Shown one piece after another: positions 18,002 to 27,022 of a stretch of 64,000 bases of DNA. Position numbers and translations under genes: made by a program. How positions within the stretch are numbered: the first letter of the stretch is position 1; the number at the start of each line of letters is the position of its first letter. This stretch comes from Pseudomonas iranensis (GTDB lineage Bacteria > Pseudomonadota > Gammaproteobacteria > Pseudomonadales > Pseudomonadaceae), in contig NZ_CP077092.1 of NCBI RefSeq assembly GCF_014268585.2, positions 1,240,001 to 1,304,000 on the forward strand. The letters are read 5' to 3'. The notes beneath the pieces are model-generated. The model made no database searches, was not told the DNA's origin, and saw only the letters and a list, made by a program, of their open reading frames with translations.

Positions 18002-19581
18002 AAGAGGGCTTCCGGCAGGCGATGGCATGGCTGCACACCTGGGCCGGGCTTGTGTTCGGCTGGTTGCTGTTCGCGATTTTTCTCACGGGAACGCTTGCTT
18101 ACTTCAAAGACGAAATCAGCCACTGGATGCAGCCGGAAATTGCGGCGCATTCGCTTGATAGCGAAGCGAGCCTGGCGCTGGCGCAAGATTATCTGCAGCA
18201 ACACGCCGCCGGTGCCTCGCGCTGGCTGATCGATTTGCCCGATGCCCGCGACCCCGGTCTGACGGTGCGCTGGCAACAGGCGCCGGGCAACCCCGGCGAG
18301 CGCGGCCGCTTCGAATCCAGAACCCTCGACGCTCAGACCGGGGCCGAGGTACAGGGCCGCGAAAGCATGGGCGGCGAGTTCTTTTACCGCTTTCACTTCC
18401 AGTTGCAGATGCCTTACCCGTGGGGCCGCTGGCTGGCGACCATCGCCGCAATGGTGATGTTCGTTGCACTGATCAGCGGCATCATCACCCACAAGAAAAT
18501 CTTCAAGGACTTCTTCACCTTCCGCCCGCGCAAGGGCCAGCGTTCCTGGCTCGACGGGCATAACGCCGTGGGTGTGCTGGTGCTGCCGTTTCACTTGATG
18601 ATCACTTACAGCAGCCTGGTGATTTTCATGTCGATGGTCATGCCGGCGAGCATCGTTGCCTCTTACGGCAGCGACGTGCGCAAGTTCTACGACGAAGTCT
18701 TTCCCGCCTCGAAGACGCCCGAGCGCGCCGATGTCGCCGCACCGCTGACCGCCATGGCGCCGCTACTGGCCAAGGCCAGCGAGCAGTGGTCGGGCGGCCA
18801 CACCGCGCGCCTGTCGGTGAGCAATCCGGGCGATGCCAGCGCCACGGTGGTGCTGTCCCGCGCGGGCGATCGGGTGGTGCATGATTTCGGCCGGGCGGTG
18901 ACGTTCAACGGCGTCACCGGACAGCTTCTGAGCAGCCCCCCCGATCAACCCATGGCGATGGCGGTGGGTGGCGCGTTTTACGGTTTGCACATGGGCCATT
19001 TCGCCGGGCCGCTGTTGCGCTGGCTGTATTTCATCTGCGGACTGGCTGGCACGGCAATGATCGGCACCGGGCTGGTGATCTGGCTCGGCAAGCGGCAGCT
19101 CAAGCACGCTAAAAGTGCGGCGCTGCCTCTCGAATTGCGCTTGGTCGAGGTGCTGAATATCGCCAGCATGGCCGGGCTGGTGTCAGCGGTGGCGGTGTTC
19201 TTTTTGGCCAATCGACTGCTGCCGGTGAGTCTGGCGGGGCGGGCCGACTGGGAAGTGAATGCGTTCTTCATAGCCTGGGGCTTGAGCGTGGTGCACGCGG
19301 TTTTCCGTCCGGGGCGCAAGGCGTGGATCGAACAGCTGACGCTCGGCGCTGCGCTGTTTATCGCGGTGCCGCTGATCAATGCGCTGACCACACCGTGGAA
19401 TCTTGGCGCGACCCTGATGCAGCGCGACTGGGCACTGGCCGGATTTGATCTGACGTGTCTGGCGACGGGGCTTTTTCTCGGCTGGGCTGCGCGCAAGATG
19501 CAGCGTACGGGCGACTCCGTCAGCGTTCGCAAAGCAAGTCCTTCGCCTCGCTCGATCACAGTCGAACAGGGGGCCAACTGA
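17998..19581 (+). CDS. PepSY-associated transmembrane protein, putative siderophore-iron reductase or processing protein
   Basis: Encodes 527 residues. The N-terminal helix MAWLHTWAGLVFGWLLFAIF has the HTWAGL motif of PepSY-TM proteins; a periplasmic domain, two central helices (WLATIAAMVMFVALISGIIT) with the H-x-K motif THKKIFKDFF, a second periplasmic region and C-terminal helices follow. Conserved histidines in the helices fit the idea that this family binds haem and reduces ferric siderophores in the periplasm; that role is inference. The ATG overlaps the DUF3649 stop and its own stop overlaps the DUF3325 start. Confidence 0.87.
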   Translation: MKEGFRQAMAWLHTWAGLVFGWLLFAIFLTGTLAYFKDEISHWMQPEIAAHSLDSEASLALAQDYLQQHAAGASRWLIDLPDARDPGLTVRWQQAPGNPGERGRFESRTLDAQTGAEVQGRESMGGEFFYRFHFQLQMPYPWGRWLATIAAMVMFVALISGIITHKKIFKDFFTFRPRKGQRSWLDGHNAVGVLVLPFHLMITYSSLVIFMSMVMPASIVASYGSDVRKFYDEVFPASKTPERADVAAPLTAMAPLLAKASEQWSGGHTARLSVSNPGDASATVVLSRAGDRVVHDFGRAVTFNGVTGQLLSSPPDQPMAMAVGGAFYGLHMGHFAGPLLRWLYFICGLAGTAMIGTGLVIWLGKRQLKHAKSAALPLELRLVEVLNIASMAGLVSAVAVFFLANRLLPVSLAGRADWEVNAFFIAWGLSVVHAVFRPGRKAWIEQLTLGAALFIAVPLINALTTPWNLGATLMQRDWALAGFDLTCLATGLFLGWAARKMQRTGDSVSVRKASPSPRSITVEQGAN

Positions 19582-19907
19582 TGCTGCTGGTCCTGTTGCT
19601 CACCTATGCCGGCTTCACCGCGTTGTGCCTGTCGATGCCACGTCATCACGCCGAATTGCTCGGCGCCAAACCGTCGACGCGCCGCCGTCAGGGGCTGGCG
19701 TTGGCGGGATGGCTGTTGCTGGCGCTTTCGCTGTGGGCAGCGGTCGCAGCCAGTGGCTGGAGTTTCGGTCTGGTCGACTGGTTCGCGGTGCTGATGCTCA
19801 GCGCTTTGGCATTGGTGCTGTTACTGCCGTATCGCCCGCGTCTGGCCATGGCCCTGGCCGGGTTGAGCCTGTTGGCCAGCCCGGCCGCCGCCTGGGCGCA
19901 GTGCTGA
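19581..19907 (+). CDS. DUF3325 small membrane protein
   Basis: Encodes 108 residues from the ATG at 19581, which overlaps the preceding TGA by one base. Three hydrophobic segments are visible (LLVLLLTYAGFTALCLSMP, LALAGWLLLALSLWAAVAAS, WFAVLMLSALALVLLLPY), typical of DUF3325. The family accompanies PepSY and DUF3649 proteins in Pseudomonas iron loci. Function is unknown. The sigma-factor gene begins one base after its stop. Confidence 0.82.
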   Translation: MLLVLLLTYAGFTALCLSMPRHHAELLGAKPSTRRRQGLALAGWLLLALSLWAAVAASGWSFGLVDWFAVLMLSALALVLLLPYRPRLAMALAGLSLLASPAAAWAQC

Positions 19908-19908
19908 A

Positions 19909-20475
19909 GTGCTGATCGGTCTGCCGCCGGAATCGCGTGACGATGAAGCGCGTGGCGCGCGTGCGCATTTTCTCCAGGTGTTTCTGTCCCAGCGTGCGCA
20001 AATGGAGGCGCTGGTGAACCGGCGCGTCGGTTGTCGGGCGACGGCGGCAGATCTGGTCCAGGACCTTTTTTTGCGCTTCTGGCGGCGGCCGCTGGTCCAG
20101 GTCGAAGAGCTCAGCACCTATCTGCTGCGCTGCGCCGGCAACATCGCCATCGATCATTTGCGCAGTGAAGGCACGCGCACGCGCGTCAACGAAGGCTGGC
20201 AGCCAGACGAACCCGACAGCCATGGCAGCGAACCCCAGGCCGCACTCGAAGCCGGCAATGATCTGCGCCACGTCGAAGCAGCATTGCGCGCCTTGCCCGA
20301 ACGCACGCGGCAGATCTTTCTGCTCAATCGCATTCACGGGCGCAAGTACGCCGACATCGCCAAGGCCATGGGCCTGTCCCAAAGTGCCGTGGAAAAACAT
20401 ATGATGCGCGCCCTCGAGGCCTGCAAGGCCAGCCTGCGCGATCCCGCGCCACGTCTGCCAGGGAAAGCACCGTGA
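19909..20475 (+). CDS. ECF sigma factor of the second iron-responsive unit
   Basis: Encodes 188 residues from a GTG start one base after the DUF3325 stop. Region 2 (TAADLVQDLFLRFWRRP, then YLLRCAGNIAIDHLRSEGTR) and region 4 (IHGRKYADIAKAMGLSQSAVEKHM) are clear. Resemblance is to FecI/FpvI-type sigma factors that activate one adjacent TonB receptor. The stop overlaps the anti-sigma start (GTGA). It is distinct from FecI at 17019-17549. Confidence 0.9.
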   Translation: MLIGLPPESRDDEARGARAHFLQVFLSQRAQMEALVNRRVGCRATAADLVQDLFLRFWRRPLVQVEELSTYLLRCAGNIAIDHLRSEGTRTRVNEGWQPDEPDSHGSEPQAALEAGNDLRHVEAALRALPERTRQIFLLNRIHGRKYADIAKAMGLSQSAVEKHMMRALEACKASLRDPAPRLPGKAP

Positions 20476-21461
20476 AGCCATCCGATCCGATCACACCGAC
20501 GCCGACCCAGGAACAGGCCGCGCTGGCCTGGCTGAGCCTGTTGCATGACCGCCCGAGCACTGGCGATCAACTCACCTTCAGCCAATGGCTGCGCGCCGAT
20601 CCGGCCCATGCCGAAGCGTATGCGCAGGCGCAGGTGATCTGGGAACTCAGCGAAAGCCCCGCGCGCACGCTGGCCGATGAAGATGCGCTCGCGCTGCAAG
20701 GTTATCTGCGGGCGATGGATGCCCCGCGTCGTTCGCCGATGTTGCGTTGGTCAGGCGCGCTGGCGCTGGCCGCGTGTCTGCTGTTGATGGTCAGTCTCGG
20801 CACGGGGTGGCAGGCGCAGCGTTGGCTCGACGATCTGCGCGCCGATCACGTCTCGGCGCCTGGGGAAATTCGCACGGTGACACTGGCCGATCAGTCGCGA
20901 GTGACGCTGGATGCCGATAGCGCGATTGCCGTGGATTTCAGCCACGGTCAGCGCCGCGTGCAGTTGATTCGCGGCGCTGCTTTCTTCAGCGTCACTCACA
21001 CTGGCGATCCGTTTGTGGTGGCGGCGGAGCAGGGCGAGGCGCGGGTGCTCGGCACCCAGTTCGAAGTGCGCCGGCAACCTCATGGCGCGCAAGTGACGGT
21101 ATTGTCCGGACGTGTCGCGGTGACGGCGGATGAGCATGGCCAACAACAGATTCTCACGGCCGGCCAGCAAGTTGCCTACGCCGACGGCAGTGCGGAAAAA
21201 CTGCATGCCGTGGACAGTGAAGCGCAACTGGCCTGGCGTCAGGGTTGGCTGACCTACTACAAGACCACGCTGGCCGATGTCGTCGAGGATCTGCGCCGCT
21301 ATTACCCGGGGCGGATTGTGCTGCTCAACGATGAGCTGGCGGCGCGCAAGGTCAGCGGCAGCTTTCCGAGCAAGGACCCGCAGGCGGTGCTCAATTCGTT
21401 GCAGGGGGTGTTGGGGTTTGAGCAGCATCGGGTGTTGGGGCAGCTGATTATTTTGCGCTGA
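20472..21461 (+). CDS. FecR-type anti-sigma factor of the second unit
   Basis: Encodes 329 residues from a GTG start. The N-terminal domain contains EQAALAWLSLLHDRP and TFSQWLRADPAHAEAYAQAQ; a single membrane segment near residues 92-112 (WSGALALAACLLLMVSLGTG) leads to a periplasmic FecR domain (GEIRTVTLADQSRVTLDADS, VLSGRVAVTA) and a C-terminal secretin/TonB-like short domain ending DPQAVLNSLQGVLG. It should sense the receptor at 21674-24103 and control the sigma factor encoded just upstream. Confidence 0.9.
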   Translation: MKPSDPITPTPTQEQAALAWLSLLHDRPSTGDQLTFSQWLRADPAHAEAYAQAQVIWELSESPARTLADEDALALQGYLRAMDAPRRSPMLRWSGALALAACLLLMVSLGTGWQAQRWLDDLRADHVSAPGEIRTVTLADQSRVTLDADSAIAVDFSHGQRRVQLIRGAAFFSVTHTGDPFVVAAEQGEARVLGTQFEVRRQPHGAQVTVLSGRVAVTADEHGQQQILTAGQQVAYADGSAEKLHAVDSEAQLAWRQGWLTYYKTTLADVVEDLRRYYPGRIVLLNDELAARKVSGSFPSKDPQAVLNSLQGVLGFEQHRVLGQLIILR

Positions 21462-21473
21462 GGCTGCCGGCCT

Positions 21474-21541
21474 CTTCGCGAGCAGGCTCGCTCCCACAGG
21501 GAACGCATTCCAAAGGTGGGAGCGAGCCTGCCCGCGAAGGC
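21474..21541. repeat. REP pair
   Basis: TTCGCGAGCAGGCTCGCTCC and its inverted copy GGGAGCGAGCCTGCCCGCGA are separated by about 20 bp, between the anti-sigma gene and its TonB receptor. Confidence 0.88.
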
Positions 21542-21673
21542 GTCAGCCCAGGCAACAAATTCCCCGAAAAATATTTTCAAATTAAAGGTGAGGTAACCCC
21601 CAGTGCCATCCGTGTAGTGACTGAAACTGCGAGCCATTCGCATCCGTTGCGGTTCTACACAGGTCATTGAGCA

Positions 21674-24103
21674 ATGAAGTCCAGGGCAAAATCCGGTTCG
21701 GTCAAACAGTGGTTGGGCATGTCGGCGCTGAGTTTTTCCGCGTTGGCATTGCTGCCGATGAGTATCGCGCTGGCGGCAGAAGCGGTGAGCAATCAGGCGC
21801 AACAGCAATTCAATTTTGCCCTCGCCGCCAAACCACTGCCGCAAGCCCTGAGCGACTTCAGCCGTGTGACCGGGCAAAGCGTGGTCTACACCGACGAAGC
21901 GCCGTACGGCCTCAATGCTCCGGCAGTCAACGGCCAGATGAGCGCCGAACAGGCCCTGCAACGCCTGCTCGGCAACTCCGGCCTGAGCTTTCGCCGCACC
22001 GACAGTCACACGTTGGCGCTGGAGCCGATGCCGACCGCAGGCGCGCTCAACCTCGGCGCAACCACCATCACGTCCACGCGCGACGAATCGATGAGTTATC
22101 AGCCGCCGGAATCCAGCTCTGTGATGCGCTCATCGGCGTCGCTGCAAGAAATTCCGCAGACGGTCAATGTCATCCCGGCGCAGGTCATTCGCGATCAGGC
22201 GCCGCGCAATCTCGACGACGCGCTGGCCAATGTCAGCGGCATCACCCAGGGCAACACCTTGGGCAGTACCCAGGACTCGGTGATGACTCGCGGCTTCGGC
22301 GACAACCGCAACGGCTCGATCATGCGCGACGGCATGCCGCTGGTGCAGGGCCGTGGCATGAACGCGACCGTGGATCGCGTCGAAGTGCTCAAGGGCCCGG
22401 CCTCGTTGCTCTATGGGATTCAGGATCCGGGTGGCGTGGTCAACCTGGTCAGCAAGAAGCCGGAACTGACCCAGTACAACGCCGTGACCGTACGCGGTTC
22501 GACCTACGGTGACGGCAAGAATGGCAGCGGTGGCGCCTTCGACAGCACCGGCGCGCTGGGCGATTCCGGCTTCGCCTATCGCATGGTTGTCGATCATGAA
22601 GACGAAGATTACTGGCGCAACTTCGGCACCCATCGCGAGACGCTGATCGCACCGTCGCTGGCCTGGTACGGCGAGCGCACCAAGCTGCTGTTCGCCTACG
22701 AGCACCGCGAGTTTCTCACACCGTTCGACCGTGGCACCTTGATCGATCCGCGCACCAATCATCCGCTGGATATCTCGCGCAAGCAGCGTCTCGATGAGCC
22801 GTTCAACGACATGGAAGGGCGCTCGGACCTCTACCATTTCGAAGCCGACCATGAACTCAACGACGACTGGAAAGCCCACTTCGGCTACAGCTGGAACCGC
22901 GAAACCTACGACGCCAGCCAGGTGCGCGTGACGTCGATCGACACCAACAAAGGCACACTGACGCGGAGCATGGACGGCACGCAAAACGCAATCAGCACTG
23001 ACCGTTTCACCACCGCCAGCCTCGAAGGCAAGGTGAATGTACTGGGCATGCAGCATGATCTGGTGTTCGGCGTCGACGACGAATATCGCAAGATCTACCG
23101 CGAGGATCTGATCCGGCAGAAAAGCCTGACCACGTTCAGCTATCTCAACCCGGTGTATGGTCGCGAAGTGATGGGCACTACGGTGAGTGCGCCCGACAGC
23201 GCGCAGACTGACAAACTGCGCAGCGACTCGCTGTTCCTGCAGGATTCGATTCACCTCAACGAGCAATGGATTCTGGTCGCCGGCGGACGTTTTCAAGAGT
23301 ACGACCAGTACGCCGGCAAAGGCGTGCCGTTCAAGGCCAATACCGACAGCAATGGGCAGAAGTGGGTGCCGCGCGCAGGGCTGGTGTATCGCTACACAGA
23401 CGCCTTGTCGTTCTACGGCAGCTACACCGAATCGTTCAAACCCAACTCGACCATCGCCCCCCTGAGCGGCAGCAGTACCGTGCTCGACGGCAGCATCGCG
23501 CCAGAGGAAGCCAAGTCGTGGGAGCTGGGTGCGCGGCTGGATATGCCCGGCAGCATCACCGGCAATATCGCGTTGTTCGACATCAAGAAACGCAACGTGC
23601 TGGTGGCCAACTCCGAAGGCCCGACAACGATTTACAGTGCGGCAGGCGAGGTGCGTTCACGCGGGCTTGAAGTTGACCTGAGCGGGCAACTCAGCGAGCA
23701 CTGGAACCTGATCGGCAGCTATGCCTACACCGATGCCGAAGTCACCGAAGACCCGGAATACAAAGGCAAGCGCCTGCAAAACGTAGCGAAGAATTCCGGC
23801 TCGCTGTCGGCGGTGTATGACTTCGGCAATGTGTTTGGCGGCGATCAGTTGCGTGTCGGTGCCGGTGCGCGGTACGTCGGCGAGCGTGCCGGCAACGCGG
23901 TGAATGATTTTGACCTGCCGAGCTACACCGTGGCGGATGCGTTTGCCACTTACGACACGACGGTTGAGGGGCAGAAGGTCAAGTTTCAGTTGAACGTGAA
24001 GAACCTGTTTGATCGCACCTATTACACCTCGTCGGCGAGCCGCTTCTTTGTGTCGATGGGGGATTCGCGGCAGGTTTCGCTTTCCAGCACTCTGGAGTTT
24101 TGA
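21674..24103 (+). CDS. TonB-dependent siderophore receptor with signalling domain (ferrichrome/ferrioxamine type)
   Basis: Encodes 809 residues with a signal peptide (cleavage near ALA-AEAVS). An STN signalling domain at about residues 45-125 (FNFALAAKPLPQALSDFS) precedes the plug (SLQEIPQTVNVIPAQVIRDQ, DRVEVLKGPASLLYG, DPGGVVNLVSKKP) and a barrel ending in STLEF. The layout resembles hydroxamate-siderophore receptors such as FiuA and FoxA; the exact ligand cannot be read from sequence. The STN domain and adjacent sigma/anti-sigma pair imply cell-surface signalling. A REP pair separates it from the anti-sigma gene, so it probably has its own promoter used by that sigma factor. Confidence 0.9.
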   Translation: MKSRAKSGSVKQWLGMSALSFSALALLPMSIALAAEAVSNQAQQQFNFALAAKPLPQALSDFSRVTGQSVVYTDEAPYGLNAPAVNGQMSAEQALQRLLGNSGLSFRRTDSHTLALEPMPTAGALNLGATTITSTRDESMSYQPPESSSVMRSSASLQEIPQTVNVIPAQVIRDQAPRNLDDALANVSGITQGNTLGSTQDSVMTRGFGDNRNGSIMRDGMPLVQGRGMNATVDRVEVLKGPASLLYGIQDPGGVVNLVSKKPELTQYNAVTVRGSTYGDGKNGSGGAFDSTGALGDSGFAYRMVVDHEDEDYWRNFGTHRETLIAPSLAWYGERTKLLFAYEHREFLTPFDRGTLIDPRTNHPLDISRKQRLDEPFNDMEGRSDLYHFEADHELNDDWKAHFGYSWNRETYDASQVRVTSIDTNKGTLTRSMDGTQNAISTDRFTTASLEGKVNVLGMQHDLVFGVDDEYRKIYREDLIRQKSLTTFSYLNPVYGREVMGTTVSAPDSAQTDKLRSDSLFLQDSIHLNEQWILVAGGRFQEYDQYAGKGVPFKANTDSNGQKWVPRAGLVYRYTDALSFYGSYTESFKPNSTIAPLSGSSTVLDGSIAPEEAKSWELGARLDMPGSITGNIALFDIKKRNVLVANSEGPTTIYSAAGEVRSRGLEVDLSGQLSEHWNLIGSYAYTDAEVTEDPEYKGKRLQNVAKNSGSLSAVYDFGNVFGGDQLRVGAGARYVGERAGNAVNDFDLPSYTVADAFATYDTTVEGQKVKFQLNVKNLFDRTYYTSSASRFFVSMGDSRQVSLSSTLEF

Positions 24104-24116
24104 GGCAAGATCAAGA

Positions 24117-24289
24117 GCCCCTCACCCTAGCCCTCTCCCGGAGGGAGAGGGGACTGACCGTGGGATATTCGAGAGCTACACCGACCTGAAAGTAATGCTT
24201 GGAATCCATAATCGATGCGATTTTTCAGGTCGATGTACACCGCAAGACACCTCGGTCGGCCCCCTCTCCCTCCGGGAGGGTGAGGGGAC
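24117..24289. repeat. Dispersed CCCTCTCCC-flanked repeat, copy 2
   Basis: It begins GCCCCTCACCCTAGCCCTCT and ends CTCCCTCCGGGAGGGTGAGG. The inverted ends flank about 110 bp of partly palindromic sequence (CCGACCTGAAA / TTTCAGGTCG). It shares the ACACCTCGGTC block near the right end with the copies at 13.4 and 47.1 kb. It sits between the convergent receptor and AraC genes. Confidence 0.82.
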
Positions 24290-24295
24290 AAGGGC

Positions 24296-25171
24296 TCAAC
24301 GCAAAAATGCCTGCCGATACTCGCCGGGCGTCCCGCCCAAAACCTGCCTGAACCGATTGGTAAAATGGCTCGCACTGGCAAACCCGCATGCCAGCGCGAT
24401 CTCGCCCAGCGGCAGCGCCGTGCCGCGCAACAATTCCCGCGCCCGGCTCAAGCGCCGCGCGAGTACATATTGATGCGGCGGTAGGCCGAAACTGATGCGG
24501 AACATGCGCGCGAAGTGGTATTCCGACAACGCACATAATCCCGCCAGTTGCCCGAGGCTGATCGGCTCGACCAACTGATTGTCGATGAACTCCACCAACT
24601 GCCGCCGCTGATGCGGCGCCAGTCCGCCCTTCAAGCGCAAGCCCTGACGCGCACCTACCTGGCTGAGCAGCGTGTGGCTGATCAGTTCATGGGCGAGGCT
24701 GCTGGTCAGCAAGCGCTCGGCCGGCTCTTGCCAGTTCAGATTCAGCAATTGCCGGAAGCGTTGCGCCTGCTGCGGATCTTCGAGAAAAGTCTGCTCGCGC
24801 AACTGCATCTCGCGCGGTTCGCGATCGAGCAAAGTCACGCAACCGAGGGCGAATTGTTCGGCGCTGAAATACAGGTGCGCCAAGCGGATGTCGCCATTGA
24901 TCACCCAGCCCGATTCGTGATCGGCCGGCAGGATGCACAACTTGTCCGGCCCGCCTTTGCGGCCCGGCTGGCCACGACGGAATGTGCCGGTGCCGCCGGC
25001 GACGTAGCACGACAGCGTGTGATGACTTGGCGCTTCGTATTCCTGGGCATCGTGGTGGTTGGTCCACAAGGCCGCAGACATGCCGTCACCGAGCTCGGCG
25101 CTGTGCACAAGGCGTGCATTCGGCGAGCGGTTGAGGGCTTGAAAGACTTGCAGGGTATCGATAGCGGCCAT
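24296..25171 (-). CDS. AraC-family transcriptional regulator
   Basis: Encodes 291 residues. An N-terminal cupin-like sensing domain (HTLSCYVAGGTGTFRRGQPG, LCILPADHESGWVI) is followed by two C-terminal helix-turn-helix motifs: ISLGQLAGLCALSEYHFARM and LPLGEIALACGFASASHFTN, with the terminal FRQVLGGTPGEYR. It is convergent with the siderophore receptor. Its target is not evident; iron uptake is possible from position, but the receptor already has a dedicated sigma factor. Confidence 0.88.
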   Translation of the reverse strand: MAAIDTLQVFQALNRSPNARLVHSAELGDGMSAALWTNHHDAQEYEAPSHHTLSCYVAGGTGTFRRGQPGRKGGPDKLCILPADHESGWVINGDIRLAHLYFSAEQFALGCVTLLDREPREMQLREQTFLEDPQQAQRFRQLLNLNWQEPAERLLTSSLAHELISHTLLSQVGARQGLRLKGGLAPHQRRQLVEFIDNQLVEPISLGQLAGLCALSEYHFARMFRISFGLPPHQYVLARRLSRARELLRGTALPLGEIALACGFASASHFTNRFRQVLGGTPGEYRQAFLR

Positions 25172-25311
25172 GTTCGGTTCTCTCCAACGCCTTGCATCCT
25201 ACTCCGTAGACGCCGCCCTGCCAGCCTGCCGCCAGACAAAAGCGCAAGATTCTGCAAGTTTCAAGCGTTTTGATATTGTCAATCGTGCGCTTATTACCTT
25301 TTATTATTGAT

Positions 25312-25331
25312 TACTGTCAGGTCTGACAGGT
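25312..25331. promoter_or_regulatory. lux-box-like palindrome upstream of an orphan gene
   Basis: The core at 25314-25329 is CTGTCAGGTCTGACAG, a perfect 7-2-7 palindrome. Read on the minus strand the 20-mer is ACCTGTCAGACCTGACAGTA, close to the LuxR-family consensus (CT-N12-AG with outer ACC/GGT). It lies 60 bp before the ATG at 25391. Another dimeric repressor could equally use it. Confidence 0.45.
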
Positions 25332-25390
25332 GTGACTGTTTTTTTGAAAGGTTATGTTTGTATCTCATTAAATGAAATCAGGAGAGCGTG

Positions 25391-25891
25391 ATGACGGAAC
25401 AAACGGTGAATGAAATTATATTGCTTTGGACGGAGAATTTTCAGACGGTAGAACATGGATATTACTATTCGAAAGATCTGGATAATTTTAAAATCCAGGC
25501 GACGCCTACTCGTGATAGTTATATTGAGCCATTTGACTGCAGAGGGGCTAAAGTTGATGAAACTGTGCCAGGGTGGTTTGAGAATAATGTTTTTGAGATC
25601 TCCGCTTCAGGTGCTACTGAAGGTCTTTCTTCGGAAATGCGGCTCAGCTTGTTTCACCAGCGTATACTACGAGTGCGTTTCTATATTTCACAAAGTGCGG
25701 TGGTGCAGTTTTTCGACAGGGAACATGACCGATTTTTAGGGGAAATCGAAACCGCAGGTGGTGTAGTGGATTACACGGTGCCAGATATTACTACACAGAA
25801 AATCGGTCGTGTTTCTATTTATCACGATATCAGGTTTGGTGGGCCAGCTATCGATACTGTACAGGGTTATGGTTGGCATAGGGATACGTAG
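25391..25891 (+). CDS. Hypothetical protein in an AT-rich island
   Basis: Encodes 166 residues from the ATG at 25391, with AGGAGAG just upstream; a GTG one codon earlier is an alternative. I do not recognise the family. The chain is acidic, has no signal peptide or membrane segment, and alternates short beta-like stretches (RILRVRFYISQSAVVQFFD, GRVSIYHDIRF), suggesting a compact beta-rich fold. Base composition is clearly lower in G+C than all neighbours, with many A/T-ending codons (ATA, TTA, AAA), a sign of recent acquisition. A lux-box-like palindrome lies upstream and a possible 33-codon membrane peptide downstream. Confidence 0.7.
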   Translation: MTEQTVNEIILLWTENFQTVEHGYYYSKDLDNFKIQATPTRDSYIEPFDCRGAKVDETVPGWFENNVFEISASGATEGLSSEMRLSLFHQRILRVRFYISQSAVVQFFDREHDRFLGEIETAGGVVDYTVPDITTQKIGRVSIYHDIRFGGPAIDTVQGYGWHRDT

Positions 25892-25916
25892 TCCGACGCA
25901 CAGGGTTTGAGTGTTT

Positions 25917-26018
25917 ATGCGGTCTGATCAAAATTCTCTACTTGTTGGGGCTGGTAGCGCCGTCATATGCGTTGGCATCCTTTTGGTTGTTCCGTCAAGC
26001 AGAGATTTTATTGAGTGA
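25917..26018 (+). CDS. Possible 33-residue single-span membrane peptide
   Basis: A short frame starting MRSDQNSLLVGAGSAVICVG and continuing ILLVVPSSRDFIE has one hydrophobic segment at residues 8-26 between charged ends. It begins 25 bp after the AT-rich orphan gene and shares its low G+C. The ribosome-binding site is weak and no homologue is known to me, so this may be chance. Confidence 0.3.
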   Translation: MRSDQNSLLVGAGSAVICVGILLVVPSSRDFIE

Positions 26019-26101
26019 TCCCCCCAGTTTAAAGCGCAAGTTTATGCAATTAATTTTACGTTAACTGCAGGAGACTGAGCTCCTACTAAGGAGTGTCTGC
26101 C

Positions 26102-27004
26102 ATGAACCTGTCGTTGTACCTGATGACCGTGCTGATCTGGGGCACCACCTGGATTGCCTTGAAATGGCAATTGGGCGTGGTCGAAATCCCGGTGTCGATT
26201 GTCTATCGCTTCGGCCTCGCCGCGTTGGTGTTGTTTGCGTTGTTGCTGCTCAGCCGACGCCTGCAACCGATGAACCGCCGTGGGCATTTGATTTGTGTGG
26301 CTCAAGGGTTATGTCTGTTCTGCGTGAACTTCATGTGTTTTCTGACCGCCAGTCAGTGGATTCCAAGCGGTCTGGTGGCGGTGGTGTTTTCTACGGCAAC
26401 GTTGTGGAACGCCTTGAATGCGCGGGTGTTCTTCGGCCAGCGCATTGCGCGCAATGTGTTGCTGGGCGGTGCGTTGGGGCTGTCGGGTCTGGGGCTGTTG
26501 TTCTGGCCGGAACTGGCCGGGCATGAGGCCAGCCCGCAAACCCTGCTCGGCCTTGGATTGGCGTTATGCGGCACATTGTGTTTTTCCGCCGGCAATATGC
26601 TCTCGAGTCTGCAACAGAAAGCGGGATTGCGACCGCTGACCACCAACGCCTGGGGCATGGCCTACGGCGCGGCGATGCTGACGGTGTGGTGTCTGATCAA
26701 GGGCATACCCTTCGACATGGATTGGTCGCCGCGTTATGTCGGGGCACTGTTGTATCTGGTGATTCCCGGCTCGGTGATCGGCTTCACCGCGTACCTGACG
26801 CTGGTCGGGCGCATGGGCCCGGAGCGGGCGGCTTACTGCACGGTGCTGTTCCCGGTGGTGGCCCTGAACGTGTCGGCGTTTGCCGAAGGTTATCAATGGA
26901 CCGCACCGGCGCTGGTCGGGCTGGTGTTGGTGATGCTGGGCAACGTGCTGGTGTTTCGTAAACCGAAAGTGCTGTTGTCTGCGGGTCAAGGGAAGTTGGC
27001 TTGA
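26102..27004 (+). CDS. DMT-family transporter (EamA type)
   Basis: Encodes 300 residues from the ATG at 26102, supported by AAGGAG about 8 bp upstream. Ten hydrophobic segments in two EamA-like halves are visible, beginning MNLSLYLMTVLIWGTTWIAL, with the typical WGTTW motif in helix 1 and LVPVVA-like segment VLFPVVALNVSAFAEG in the second half. The family exports amino acids, metabolites or drugs; the substrate is not predictable. It stands alone between the orphan gene and a convergent DUF2165 gene. Confidence 0.88.
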   Translation: MNLSLYLMTVLIWGTTWIALKWQLGVVEIPVSIVYRFGLAALVLFALLLLSRRLQPMNRRGHLICVAQGLCLFCVNFMCFLTASQWIPSGLVAVVFSTATLWNALNARVFFGQRIARNVLLGGALGLSGLGLLFWPELAGHEASPQTLLGLGLALCGTLCFSAGNMLSSLQQKAGLRPLTTNAWGMAYGAAMLTVWCLIKGIPFDMDWSPRYVGALLYLVIPGSVIGFTAYLTLVGRMGPERAAYCTVLFPVVALNVSAFAEGYQWTAPALVGLVLVMLGNVLVFRKPKVLLSAGQGKLA

Positions 27005-27022
27005 TAAAGCGAGCGCTGGGTT

